This document shows, in pieces, positions 1-12,333 of a DNA stretch of 64,000 nt. Both the position numbers and the translations under genes were made by a program. Source of the stretch: Klebsormidium nitens (Eukaryota; Streptophyta; Klebsormidiophyceae; Klebsormidiales; Klebsormidiaceae); contig DF236972.1 of NCBI GenBank assembly GCA_000708835.1, positions 167,190 to 231,189 of the forward strand, written 5' to 3'. The notes below the pieces were generated by a model. It made no database searches. It was not told the origin of the DNA and saw only the letters and a program-made list of their open reading frames with translations. Positions within the stretch are counted from its first letter, which is position 1, and each line of letters opens with the position of its first letter.

Positions 1-2136
1 AGACTTTACAGAGCTCCTCCTCGTACTCGTCGCTTCCCCGAAGCTTGAGAACGAGTCGTCTGATGGTGAGCTCATCCATTTCGCAAACGGTCTCTGCGCC
101 CGCTATCTCCTCGAACGACCAGTCCGTAAAGTTAGATACAGTATCGATCAGCGCCCGGACTGCCTCGCACCGCTTCACAGGCTCCGGCAGGCTGACGTAC
201 ATGACTGCGTCAGCGAGCGTTGTGGGGGTTGACGTCAGCGTCTCGACGCACGTTTGGACGCACGCCGGCGTCTCGAAGCGGTCCGCAACGGTCACCAGCC
301 AGCAGAGTTCTTCCTTATCTGAGCGAACCGTCGCGCTGATCTTGTGAGTGTACATGAACTCGACCAGAGCGTTGAAGCTCTGTGCATCTGCACAAGGGCG
401 TCGAAATAATGAACAATTGTACGGTGAGGAAATGAAAGCAAAATAAAGACGTGTTATTGACAAAAACAGGGGGTAGATTATTGGGCGTGTCACATCCTGC
501 GATCACCAAGCACCGAAGCAGACGATCCAGTTATATGGAACGATTGGTGGAGTCGTGCTCTGCTGGTGAATGCAAAAGGACGTTTCCAATAGATTAACCT
601 ATGCCGTCAAGTCATTTTCAGAAACAGCTAGTGTTATGAAAAGAAGAGAATTACGGCTCGCCTAATAGCTTCTTCGAATATCAAGGCATGTTCCTCGTAT
701 TCTTGCGTCTTGACACATGGACCAAGAGTGAGAAGGTTTGCTTTCTGATGAGGACCGCTCACCTCTTGGCGAAAGTGTAACCACGATCGGTTGCTCCTTC
801 GAGGCGGTGCTCTCTTGAAGGCCTGACGTCAGCATCCGCATGAAATACGTCGAATAGGCAGCAATGACAATGCTGCTGACGGGGATGTCGTACGACGAGC
901 CTGATGCACAAGCAATTCTTCCAGAAGTTAGTGGAGCCTGAATAGACCGTGAGTCAGCACGCCCAAGTGGTACACGTCCAATTTACAGGCACGTGTCACA
1001 TGGAGCAATTGACCACGTCAACACCTGTCACCCTTCTGCAGCATTTGATTTTCGAGAGCGAAATTTGCAAACCCGTCAACTCGCGACCCGCAAAGGCTAA
1101 GCAGAGGGAGGTGCTGTGGAGCCGTCCTGTGACGTCATACGGAGGCGCCCCCTGCAGACCGTCTATGCCAGTGAAATTATCAATTTGCAGAAGCAAAGTA
1201 ACTACGACAGTCTCGAAAAGCAGAGAACAATTCGTAAGCAAGACTCCGTTGAAAGGAAATCAGGCATCATCCAATTTATCGTTCCGAATTGCAGAATGGA
1301 GTTGACGGCCCAAGTCACACCTGGTAGGAGTTGAAAGTTGATCTGAAAGTGGGAAGTTTGACAAGCTTCCTCCTTCACAAATCCGGTTTCAAGGGTCCTT
1401 ATGGATGATCCGATACAGACTGGAACATGATGCAGAGACTTTCTTTCAGTGGAGAAAGCTCTACAAGGAGAATAGGCATGATCCTCAAATCTGCACGCAA
1501 TCTTGCTCTAAGGCCGCCTTAAATGCGTGATTAAGACACCCCCTAAAGCAACTCTCCTACAAGGTATTCTTACCTGATGTACCAGTCTCCGATTTCTGAT
1601 GCTTTGCAAACCTGACTGGTGGCCGCTCCTCCACAGCAGTCACCTCAAAAAGCTCGCCTGTTAGACCCTTAAGGCTGTAATGGAAGGGGGCGAAACATGC
1701 CGTGCACCTTGCTTTTGTTTACTGATGTCCATAAGTATTTTTGCTGAACAAACCGGATCAGGATTATCGTTTGACTCAACAACTATGTTCGCTTACCTTG
1801 GCTGTCTTCGTCTTCTTCCGTGTCTTCATTTCTTGCAACTGGCTGCATCTCCAGGTCGACTGCATGGTCTTCGCATCTAGAGTTGGACAGCTCTTGTGAA
1901 GCAACAAAATCTGAACCATGAGACTGTTCAGTCCGAGTTGTAGCTACTTCTGGCTGTCGAAGAGCACCTCCTCCTTCCAGAGGATCTCTTTGAACATGCA
2001 CCCGGATAACTCTGTCGCTGAATTGTTTCAGATCTGAGCGGTAGCCAAACGTCATGTGCACAGACAAGCCCGCGCCTGAATCCTTCCGCTCTTGAAGCTG
2101 CGGGTGCTGCTCTTCCGAGCCGGTGGTGGAGTCCAT
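1..2136 (-). CDS. BTB/POZ-BACK protein of the POB1/LRB family (5' part; continues past the left edge)
   Basis: Three exons were joined: 2136-1797, 900-763 and 387-1, with consistent phases (1, 1) and about 288 residues before the window edge. The N-terminal exon has the family opening, a run ending QFSDRVIRVHV (about residues 34-44), then an acidic linker. Exon 2 holds the BTB core (SSIVIAAYSTYFMRML, then SGLQES). Exon 3 gives FNALVEFMYTHKIS, the ADRFETPACVQTC helix and the start of a BACK-like region ending LRGSDEYEEEL. In plants these proteins are substrate adaptors for CUL3 ubiquitin ligases, and LRB1/2 target phytochromes and PIFs; that function here is inferred from family. The ATG at 2136 was chosen because the frame upstream offers only a TTG. 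Sequence is divergent from land-plant POB1, so subfamily assignment is moderate. Confidence 0.8.
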
Positions 2137-3089
2137 TTTTTGTGCTGTTCCTGCCAACTTCTTTGAGAGCGGGACTACCTCAGGCTCCGGCTCCTGAAAA
2201 TCAGTGCTCTAAATTTCCCTGTATTGTAGATTCTGCAGCTTTGTGTCTCGGCCTGTGATGCCCTTCGAGTGACGCGTCCGCGGCCGCTGCCGCGCCAGAG
2301 CGGACGATCTCGGATGGTAAACTCCGCCAAAACCTCGCGCGACCGCCGGCCGCGGTCCCGCGCCCGCCTGAATGATTACATGTTACCTATCAGAGAAGAG
2401 AGGATCTAATCGATCCATGTGCAGTAAGTCGGGGTGCAGTAAGGCGTATAAGCTGGGCATTGGAGCAACGCGCAACCTCGAGTCTTGTCGGAACCTCACA
2501 AGCGCGCTAGGCCGAGGTTAAGTGCAGACATATACGAGTGTTGAAGTCGAAAATTTCATGATTCAAATTGAGTGACAACTCAATGGAACACTCAAGAGGT
2601 TCATCTACTAGCCTCCAGCGCTGAATCGAGCAAGGCCGGTGCATTGATGCGCTCATGTACTGATCCGCATTCGAATCAAATCATGATATTTGATTCCACC
2701 GCCCATGAAGACCTGAGGCGTCTGTCGCTGTTCCCATGTGTAGATATACTGCATGAGCTTGGTACACTTTTTGCCGCGCGCTCAGATGAGTAACGACCAT
2801 CGACGGATGACGTGACGAACAAACGGTTTGAACGGGGCGGCTACTATGATGTATCCATTCTTGGATTCTTTATATGCTAGCACACGTTCCATGCACAATC
2901 ACCGCCCCGGTCGCGTCAGCAAACTCAATTACTTGCGCTCAATCCCCGTTCGAAGTCGATTTTCCTTGTAGAACGCAGAAGAACCCCTCACACTCGCTTT
3001 ATGTTCGTACATTTGCAGAAAGTTCTCAGGAACTAGGCTTTTCTAGGGTCATATGCACAACCTACGATCACTCCTCGCCCATCAGCTTC
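2137..3089. promoter_or_regulatory. Intergenic: upstream region of the BTB gene and 3' flank of the cupin gene
   Basis: No coding region is supported here. The part next to the BTB start holds a very GC-rich block at about 2265-2370, rich in CG, GGCCGC and CCGCGG words, compatible with a CpG-type promoter or 5' UTR. From about 2560 to 3089 it is ordinary mixed-composition DNA. Short open frames at 2572-2793 and 2874-3146 show no recognisable protein. Confidence 0.5.
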
Positions 3090-5206
3090 CTACCTTGCGC
3101 CCGGTGCAGGCACGTTCTGTTCGCCCTTCGGAGCCGGAACGTCTAGGTAAGTAAGCTCGGGCGGAAGCACACCGGACACGCAGCCCTCGTTTGAAGTGCC
3201 CAGAGCGAGCGCTTGAGAGACTGGTAGAGTACCGTTAACAGCTCTGATCTGATCCTGAGGCAGGGAGAAAGTGGTCGCTACCACTTCGGAGGGGAGATCG
3301 AAGAGAGCCCGGGACTGGATCTGCGGGGGGGGCCGTGGAGAAAGGCATGATTTGACTTTTACTAGATATAGAATTGCTTGAAAAGGTAAGCGCCCTCATT
3401 CAAAGATGCGCCCGGCGCCTTCGCGTTGAGACGAGCGCGCTTGAAATGCCTGCAGCTCTCGCAAAATGCTCAGGAGCTCAGCCCGCAGCGTGCCAGAGGG
3501 ATCTTTCACAATCAAAGCGAATTGCGGTCACATGAGATCGATCAAGAAGCCTTCACAATTTTCGCCCTAAATATCAAAATAATCAGGAGGTTCTGCGGTC
3601 AGAAATGCGATTCGGGTAGCCAGCAAGCCGGGGGCATCGCACGTGCGTTGCACAAAAGGGCAGACGTTCGCAAGACTCCTCAAAGCCAACTCAAGCAAGT
3701 GCGACCCTTTCCAATGGTAGAATCGCCAGATCGACGGCTGCAATGCTGCCACGTGTACTCACAATGACGCCCGGGTTTTGGCTGTTGAGCGCGGAGATGG
3801 AGGTAACGTTAGTCGTGGCGAAGCTCTGTATGAAGTGCAGCATGCCCCGAGGAAAGACCGTCATCTCGCCCTCCCGCAGCATGTTCAGGTGGGCGGTCTC
3901 TGGTAAGAGGGTTAAAACAAGAGTAACGGGTTAGCAGCTGGGAAGGGGGTTAAAATAAGAGTGACCGGGTTAGCAGCCTGGACACGTCACAAAGTCGAGG
4001 TGGGCGGTGACTGGATCGCCCCAGGGAAAGACCGTCATCTTCCCCTCCCGCAAAATGGTCAGGTGGGCGGTGTCTGGGAAGAGGGTTCAAGTAAAAGTAA
4101 CCGGGTTAGTAGCTGGACACGTCACAAAGTCAAGGTGGGCGGTGACTGAATTGCGCAGGGGAAAACCGTCATCTCACCCTCCCGCAAAATGGCCAGGTGG
4201 GCGGTGTCTGAACAATTGGAGCAAAGAGATTTGGGATTCTCTTAGTATCTTAGTTGCTTCGAATTTCAGGCCTGGAGTCGAATTTAAGCCGACGTTTTGT
4301 TAGAGTTTTATATATCAACTGTCGCAGAGCTTGCCAAGCTCCCACAGTAAGGGGGAATCAAGGGGGAACCCAAGTGCAGACAGTTTCACGGTTCGACTTG
4401 ACAAGATTGCGATGGTTCGGCGGGATCTGTGAAGTCAGCATGCACTGAGGTACACTTTCCGCATGGATGACGTCAGCAAGGGCGGCCGCGGATGCGGGCC
4501 GCGTGGCCGCAACTCACGGTTGGTGTCGACGAAGCCGACCAGGACGGGCCCCCCGCTTATGACGTATAAGATCTCGGTCGCGCGCGGGTGGGTGTGCGGC
4601 AGATTCTGGCCGCACGGACGCATGTTGAATAGCGTATAAGAGATGCCCTGCGACCTGCGAGCAATAGGGACAACGGGTTGACTGAAAACGGTGTGAATTC
4701 TTATTGGTGCGCTGCAGGTTTGTCCCCGTTTCTCCTTGATTGCCAGTCCGCGTTTCTTCTCAGTTGACGGTCAGTCTTTAGGAGAAATGATCGAAGAGGC
4801 CCTTGCAAAAATCCAAGGGAAAGCTCGGACACGACTGTCCGAAGATGCCTGCCGAGACTGATCGAACGAAAACTCATTTATCAATGGGAAAGACAATGAC
4901 CTCGAATCGGATAGGCGGCATCGAGGCAAGCTTTTGATGCTCATTAGTCGCCTACCTTAGCGCCGGGAAGTTCGCAGACGTTGCTCTGGTGTTGTTCCCC
5001 CCTGGGCCTTGCGCCGCATTGGCCGCATGCAGGAGATCAAACTTGAAATACGCTTCCGGCGGAGCGTAGTTGGAAGGCACTTCCGGCGGATCAAAGTCTC
5101 TGAGGGGGTCCGGATCGGCGGCTGAGACGCAGCCCGCGAGGGAGGCAACTAGAGCGGCGGCCAGGAGGAAGTGGGCGGCGCGGGGGCGCTGCTTAGCGGA
5201 CTCCAT
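3090..5206 (-). CDS. Secreted germin-like cupin (metal-binding)
   Basis: Four exons: 5206-4956, 4654-4518, 3899-3763 and 3320-3090; phases 2, 1, 0; 251 residues. Residues 1 to about 29 form a signal peptide (hydrophobic AAALVASLAG core, VSA cleavage site), so the product is probably apoplastic or wall-bound. Cupin motif 1 is complete: G-Q-N-L-P-HTHPRATE with six residues to the next glycine, giving the two histidines and glutamate that bind Mn in germins. Motif 2 reads GEMTVFPRGMLHF and keeps the histidine ligand, but the usual asparagine four residues later is serine. Germin-like proteins can act as superoxide dismutase or oxalate oxidase; the activity here cannot be told from sequence. The C-terminus (PELTYLDVPAPKGEQ) is slightly extended. 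The third intron holds duplicated pieces of exon 3. Confidence 0.88.
3763..4210 (-). repeat. Tandem copies of acceptor site plus start of cupin exon 3 inside intron 3
   Basis: On the minus strand the real acceptor is followed by exon 3 at 3899. Acceptor-like CAG plus the CACCGCCCACCT word recurs with exon-like sequence starting at 4010, 4073, 4145 and 4207. The copies at 4073 and 4207 extend about 55-60 bases into exon-like sequence encoding REG(K/E)MTVFP. The copies at 4010 and 4145 are short. Spacing alternates near 62-72 bases within a unit of about 134 bases. If either long copy were spliced in, its frame would continue and then hit a stop before the cupin histidine. Confidence 0.8.
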
Positions 5207-7059
5207 TTTCTGAGTGCAGAAGAGGGGTAGTCTTTAGAAAGAGAGGAGATTCTGATTCTGAACGTCTCACAGCGTTTTGCCAGCGCGAGAGACCTTTTGT
5301 TGCGACTCTCGAAGTTGAATCAGAACCTCCTTTTGCTGGTCATATGAATGATTAAGTGGGCTGTCAGCAGAATCGGCATCTTCGAATCGCAACCTGGGTT
5401 TCTCATAACCAGCCAACATGTGAGAAGCTGGTTAGAAGCTGGTCAGTTTGTGGTTAGATACTGGAATGTGCCACACCTGGCAAGACACAAAAGCCTGGTT
5501 TAAGTCATGTGAAGGAAGGCGCGTCCGCGAAGAATATCTGATTAGCGGAAATGAGCAATGAGATGCATGCGCCCTGATAAACGAGAAAGTGGGTCGTCGG
5601 CCGTACGGTGTCTCTCACATTGTCAGAGTCACGGTCAGCGATATTCACATGGAATTTACAGACGGGTCAAGGCAGGGTGATTCAATCTCTGAACTCTCGT
5701 GTCGCTGGAATTCTCGAAGCTGAGAAGTAGAAGCGGATGCATTGGCGCATGACGAGACGACGCCCTGACTTCTTTCTTAAGTTGATCGTATCTACCATCC
5801 ACTCTTGTTATTCTATTCTCGTGTTCCTGTCGATTTTGCGCATTAGTGACTGCTTCTAAACAGCGTATACAATTCCTCTGATCGATACCCGCTCGTTGCA
5901 GGGTTTTTTATCCATGGTCAATTGCCAGCTGTCCCGCACGCAAATGCAAGTTTGCGGGCTTGTACAATTACCATTTTGCAGCCAGGCTGCCACAATGCGC
6001 CGTGGCATTTGTAATTGCACGAATTGTATGGAGCACGCTTTCGTACGTACCTGTAAGCTCTACCACGGAATCCGATCGGACAACCTGCACCTCGGAACTC
6101 GCTGAGTCACCTCCAAGCTGGCCTCGCCCAAGACAGCAGCTGCATGTCCGAAGGTCATGCGATCATGCATGATGATCGGATCGTACCGTCGTGCAATCAT
6201 GGCGCGTGTTATACTCGATCGTGGCATGTGCAGGAGGTACTACGGCATGTACTCGTTCCTGACGCAGGACGTGACCCCGACGGTCTAGCGCTCTTTGCAT
6301 TAGTATGCAAGCTAGGTACGTGCCCGCTAAATGAGATAAAGCCAACTCCAATTGACTGCAAACACCCTAAGGGCTATAGGCTCACAGGCCTCAGTCAAGC
6401 ATATGACGATACCGCGTCGGCAGACTCACTCAGACAAGTCGACTCTTTAGGACACGCTGGGGCTGCATGGCCGGGCGCAGCACGCGGCTGCCAGATACAA
6501 GTGCTGGCATACAGTATATATACAGATTATGATTCAATCCGACCAAAAGCATTCTTGTTACCATAACGTACCTGCACATGCTGGCGCAGCTGAGCGTGTG
6601 TGCATGGCCGCGGCGCACCTCGTACAAGTTGGACAGATCTTGTGTCAGAGCCGAATTCTTAATGGCCCAATGGCCCAGCGACAAACCTTGGCAGGCACTG
6701 ATTCTGTTTGGCCGGCGAGGGGTGCTCAGGCTCACACAGAAGTGCGGCCTGACACAAGTGCAAACACCTTCTGTCACCTTCTTGTAGCAGGTTCGTGGTC
6801 TGGAAATGCTTATCGGATTCATATATCAATCAGGCGCGTCACTGAATCTGCAGACTACTCTAAGAGTAAACCAATCTTGAACCATCTGTACAGAAGTGTA
6901 GAATAATAAGGAAGCAGGTATGCACAATTTGGTAGCACCTCCAGGGTGCACAACCCGTTTGCAAACCGTTCTTCGTCCATCATTAGAGCACCGTTGGCAA
7001 GTTCGCTATACCCCTTCCAACGCCCTATAGTGGAACTTGCGCTGCTATGTGGGCCGCTT
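5207..7059. other. Intergenic: cupin promoter side and IDH 3' flank, no gene seen
   Basis: About 1.85 kb without a supportable gene. Overlapping open frames at 6144-6566, 6430-6822 and 6529-6906 on both strands look like chance. The stretch contains palindromic words, notably CATGCATG at 6164-6171 set in a longer ATCATGCATGAT palindrome, and an AT-rich TATATATA run near 6514. Neither can be assigned a function. Confidence 0.45.
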
Positions 7060-10000
7060 TCACGGACTTCCCATCCCGGGCGACTCGGGATCCTCTTCCA
7101 AGTTTCCGATCAGCGCTTTCGTGTACTCGGTTGTCGTCGACTTGCCGCCTAGATCTCCAGTGCGGTACTTCCCCTCCCCGATCGTCTTGAGCACCGATGC
7201 ATGGATCCGGTCCGCGTACTTGTCCAGCCCCATGTGCTTCAACATCATGACGCCGCTCAGCAGAAGAGCGGTCGGGTTTGCCTTATTCTGCAATAGATAT
7301 TCAGTAACGTTAGCTACGTGTTTCACAAGTTATGACGAGTGGCCTCGCCGGTTTGAAACAACGATCCAATAAAGTTTCAGCAGAGTGTTAGAGTTGCAGC
7401 GAACCGGCTTCTTCTGCAACGACAGAAGAAAGCTTCACCTAAGCGTTTTGCGGGCACTACAAGGAGGGAACTCCTTATGACGAGCCCTAATAAGTGCATG
7501 TCTGTCAAAGAACCTCAATGGGGAGTCGCTTTTCGAAATGTTGGTTGAGAAACGATGCTGTCATTGCCTTTCAAGAGAGCGAGATAAAACGAGGGCGCAA
7601 TTGATCGATGACGTTATCCATCACCCTAGCGCCGAGTGCGCGTTCGCCCAGGAAGACAGTTAATATACTCCTGCTTAGGCCTTCCAACGAAAAGCATTCT
7701 CGGGGAATAGTACTTCCGTGCGGCGCCATATCCTTTCCTCCTCGAGAGCGGACGGGAAAAACATTGGGATGCGGACGAACCGCATGGAAGAAGGGCGTAC
7801 CTGTCCGGCAATGTCCGGCGCAGTGCCGTGGACAGCCTCCATGAGCGCCAAGCCGTCCTTACCGATGTTGCCGCTGCACGAAACGCGCAAAGCAGAAAAA
7901 AATCCGTCAGAAGCGCACTTGTTGTGTCCGCTTTGCTGTCTGCACCTTTCCGCGTTGCCCACTATAAAACTAACCACTAATAACTCGCTTCTATAGGTGC
8001 CACCGCACGAGAGATTGGGTCGAAAACCGCGTGGCAGGTTTCGTAAGCTCATGGTCGTGCTTGTCCCGTTTGCTGAAACCCTTTTTCCGCTGCAACCCTT
8101 TTTCCGCTGCAACCAAATTTCTGACAGATCATCCAGCCAGCCGATGCCAATTGCGCAAACTCAGTTCACCAAGTCCCACTTGATCCGACAGAAACCTAGA
8201 AGAAGCTCTCCCAATCAAAGTGCACGGTTGAAATCTGGAAAGGTCCAGGCAGGGTGGTGTATCAGTTACCTGGGGGTCAGTCCGAGGCCACCGATAAGAC
8301 CCGCGCACAGGTCACTGATGATGTCACCGTACAGGTTGGGCATAACCAGCACATCGAAGAGGCCGGGGTTCTTGACGAGCTGCAACAACGGCGAGGAAGA
8401 GAGGCTTTCGTCAGAGGGATTTGCTGAGATAACAAACGTTTCGGAAGGCTGTTCAGGGGAAGAAGATAATGGTGGATGCTGGTGTCAAAACGATGGGATT
8501 GCATCTGTTTGAGAACCGGCCGTTGTGACGTCACGAGCATCCACGACTTCCCTCGATGCCTTGCACTAAAAACCTGGTCGTAAAGGGCGTGCTTTCGTGG
8601 CTCGGAAGCACCGGTCTATTCGTTGCCAGCATTTTCCACAAGTGTCCCCAAACAACAGCTGGACGAGGCGACCAAAAGAGTTGTGGTCTTCAGCTTGTAG
8701 GGACCAGAACTCGATGTGTGCGCGAACTAGGTAAGAGAGCGACCTACGATATGCTCTCTTGCAAAGTCTTGGCAGCCTTTCTAGATCGACTTTCTCGAAG
8801 GACTATTAAACTGCCAGTAATAAGACAGGGAAGTAGGAAAAAGGCATCCGTCAACCGTGTTCGTGGCAGGTAGGAATCAGGCACTTCGAACGGCGCATAA
8901 ACGGCCTACCATCATGCAGCAGTTGTCGATGATGACCTCCTCGTAAGCGATCTCCGGGTACTTCTCCGACACCTCCCGGCAGCACTGCATGAGCGTCGGG
9001 AAAGAACAGCTTCAAATGACGTCAGACTCAAGCTGCTGACACAGCCTGCGGCGAGAAAGGACTTTCAGCACCAACGGTTACGGCACTTGTCCAAAAACAA
9101 ATCCCTGAACAAGGGGTTCTAAGGGCAAGGCATACAGTGTTTCAAGCGCTGTGCCAATAATAGGGGATACAATGACAGGCCCTTTTTTGAATCGATGAGG
9201 GCGTCTGCAAACAACTCATGCACCATAAAATGGCGGTCGGAAAGACGCAACGGCGAGGAAACTGAGAGCCGTGATCAGAGACCATGCTGGACGATTAGCG
9301 ATTGGAAACGCACAGTTCCCGAAATCAGCTGAAACAGACAGGAAAAGTCGACCAGAAGTAAACATCGTGAAAGCAAGATCGGGAAGCAGCTTTACCTGCA
9401 AGAATAGGCCGTCGCTCATGCGCATGATGTTCGCCTTGTGGATGGCAGACACGCGCTCCCGGTTGTTGGTAGCCGCATACTCAAAAGCATACTCCGCTAC
9501 ACGCATGCTTGCGGCGCGCGTGATGATCTTCAGGCTCTCCACCACTCCCGGAATGACCTGCACAATGGGGCGGGGCGAAGTGTTTAGGTGGGGCGCAAAT
9601 GGGAGGACCTTTCTTCCCAGAGTGTAAGCGTCTTCGGCTGGAAATGATCTGCATTATGTTTAAACAGCCAGATGCATTGCTCGTGGTTAACTCTAGAAGT
9701 CAACAGGGACAATATCAGTTTTGACCAACTTTGATTCTACTCTCATCTGAAATTTGCAATCTGTTTTCTCGCACCATAACTTATCAACTCCTGCAGTGAA
9801 CACAACTACCCAAGCCTTCCGGTCGGCCGTAATTTGGTCCATTTGTACTTATTTTAAGTAAGATGGCCGCGAGTCCAATCGATCACTCACATGCCCCAAG
9901 GCAGCTTCTTTGCTTTGGTCACGCTTCACAGACTTTCAAACCATTCCTCTACTTCCAATTCCACCCACCTGGTGCTCTAGCCCGCTGTACTCCCCCTCCG

Positions 10001-11601
10001 TGTTCTCCCGAATCGTCACTAGATCCACGTTGTCATACCGCGTCTTGTACCCCGGCAAACTGAGGCACGGCCGGACGTTCGCATACAGCCCCAGTTCCTT
10101 CCGCAGCGTCAGATTGAGCGATTTGTGGCCCTTTCCGATGGGCGTCGCCATCGGGCCTTTCAGCCCTATCTTGTTGCGGAGCACGGACTCCATGCTCTCT
10201 TTGGTGATGAAGCTGCCTGTGCGCGGGTCGACCTCTTTGCCGACATAGTGCTCTTCCCACTCGATCGGGGCGCCCGCCGCAGAGAACACCTGCAATGTGA
10301 AGTTCCAAAGGGTTTGGGGCTACCGCTTTTCATGCTCCCCTCGGGTATACTAAGTGGGGGTCAATGTCTTTCCTAAAATGTTGTTCATTCCAGGGAATTG
10401 GCGCAGCCGCAGCAACAAAAACCTGCAAGAAGGACTTGACGCTGTGATGAGGCCGTTTTTCTTAAGCCAGTCTTTTGACGTGAGGCCATTCTCTTGGATC
10501 TGAAGAGAGATTGGAGGACAGGACTTGAGGATTTCACTCAGAAGGACAGACCTGTTGACGTAATTGCACGAGTGTTAAGATCGTACCAAAGGACTTAGCG
10601 GAATGCACAGAAAGATGGCTGCAATGACTAGATCCATGCTTACAAGATACACAGTACTCATGTAGACAATTTTCTGGCGTTTGAAGGGCCTGTCAGGCTA
10701 AACAAGCTGTTAGTGAACATATAGCCATGGCAACAATGAGCCTTTAAGGTGTGTTTCCCAAAGGACTGATCATACAGATTTCAAAGCAGCATTTTGAAAG
10801 GGAGCTTTGAACGAAAGCAGAGTCCCACATTCTGCAAAGAGGAATGCACTAGGCAACCAACCAAACCCAATATGGGAACATAGCAGCGACGAATGCTGGT
10901 CGCAATCTGCAAATTGACGACTGGTGCTGACAAAGTGAGATAGTATTCCCGATGAAATCTCGGCAGTGCCCTTGCTGTAGCGCAAAGGGGCAATCTGCAT
11001 AGCTGGGTTGCAGCATTGCATGATCAGTGCAGCACAGCGGTGAAGGTGTTGTTTGCAAGCCATTGAGAATGTGTCGCATTGCATGCAGGTTGCTTTTGAT
11101 TTTCAGGTACAGCCATGATCCGCAGGTCTTACCTGGCCTCATAGGTGCAAGAAAATCTGACAGAGGTAAGAGCTGGTCCTCATACTTGTCTTTTAACGAC
11201 TTCTAGATATAATTGATATCTGGACAACGGATACCAAGTCCAGGCAATTGAGCGGATGAATGCAGACCCGTAAGATCCCTAGATTTTCCAAAGTAGCTCT
11301 AGCTCTTTGAGGAAAAGCGAGTCCGATCACAATGTTCCGTCTGACAGATCCTCTCTTATCGACCCGTGCGAATGCAGCAAACTCATGAATAATAAACGCA
11401 ATCGTGGCAATCCTTCTTTACCTGCTTCACCGCTTCTGCAATCTCCGGCCCAATCCCATCTCCAGGGAAAAGTGTGGCTGTGTATGTCTCTTGTTCTGCA
11501 GCGGCGGCAGAGAATCCCCGATGCGAGAGCAGCGAAGCACTTCCGAGCCTGACCGATGGAACGAGGGACTTCAGGGCCGCCCCCGCTTGGCGCAAAGCCA
11601 T
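7060..11601 (-). CDS. IDH5: Mitochondrial NAD-dependent isocitrate dehydrogenase, catalytic subunit
   Basis: Seven exons: 11601-11422, 10289-9969, 9557-9396, 8984-8910, 8379-8270, 7873-7801 and 7287-7060; 382 residues, close to the roughly 370 of plant IDH-V. The first 40 residues are basic, Ser/Ala-rich and lack acids, as in mitochondrial presequences. Family blocks run in order: [40 protein letters not shown], the substrate loop [20 protein letters not shown] with the catalytic lysine, the metal-binding DNCCMM and [25 protein letters not shown], and GGKSTTTEF-type TTTEYTKAL. It converts isocitrate and NAD to 2-oxoglutarate, CO2 and NADH in the TCA cycle, working with regulatory IDH subunits in a hetero-oligomer. 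The sequence is closer to the catalytic V class than to the regulatory class. Upstream lie paired teloboxes. Confidence 0.95.
8079..8112. repeat. Perfect 17-bp tandem duplication in an IDH intron
   Basis: The word CCCTTTTTCCGCTGCAA occurs twice back to back (8079-8095 and 8096-8112). On the transcribed strand each copy carries TTGCAGCGG, which resembles the true acceptor of the next exon (GCAG then CGG at 7873). It therefore supplies two decoy acceptor-like words within the 8269-7874 intron. Confidence 0.85.
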
Positions 11602-12333
11602 GTTTGATAGCTGGATCTATGCACCTCAGCAGATCTGTTCCTCAGCAAAGAAGGCCGAAGAATTTTAGAAAAGAGCGCCCTTCTTGAGGGGTTGGATTGA
11701 GCAGCTTCTTTGTTTTTTGATGAGGGAGAAGCTTCTTTGTCACCGTTTGTTCTCAAAACCCTAATCCCTGGCAGCCGGTTTAGGGTTTGTGCTTTGGAAT
11801 ACGAAAAGGTCCGTTTGAACCGTCGATGTTTGTCCAATTTCAAAACGGTTGCTATCTGACGGCCAGACTGACCTCGGGAGTCTCGGATTTTCTGTCAGCT
11901 CATCTGATCATGCATTGATGCAAGTGCTTCCTCGCTTGCAAATTCTGTGCACTTGTTGCTGAGATCAGCTGAAGAGCCTGCACTGCTTCAAAGATTTTTT
12001 GTGATTCAGACTCTCATGGAGTCTCATCACTGTAGGCTTTGATTCAGGGGCCCAAGGATTGACGATGGGCACAACCCTGTTTCAAAGCATCAAAGGCAGA
12101 CGTCATGCACTTTTTACAAGAGGGAGAGCGCGCTAAGGAACGAACAACAGGTTTGCTTCTTCAGTGCAGTAAGAAGCGACAACAAGAGACTGCACTGGCT
12201 TTGAGGAGCTGGAGAAGGTCCCTTATATCTGCTGAAGCGTATGCGACCAGGAATCGGGGTCTTCCCAGAGTGGGTGTGAGCACGTCCATGTAATGGGGCC
12301 TCGCACGTGAGTCGCAGCAAAGTTGATCCAAGC
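11602..12333. promoter_or_regulatory. Divergent promoter region between IDH and the giant TRM-like gene, with inverted teloboxes
   Basis: The two genes diverge from this 732-bp gap. It holds AAACCCTAA at 11756-11764 and its reverse complement TTAGGGTTT at 11780-11788. This is an inverted pair of the plant telo-box, known in land plants from promoters of translation and growth genes. The pair lies about 155-187 bases upstream of the IDH start codon. No coding exon is evident, although a 5' untranslated exon of the giant gene could lie here. Confidence 0.55.

Noticed and set aside
6144-6906. Overlapping open frames on both strands after the cupin promoter
   Set aside because: They have no recognisable protein content, no exon partners and overlap each other.
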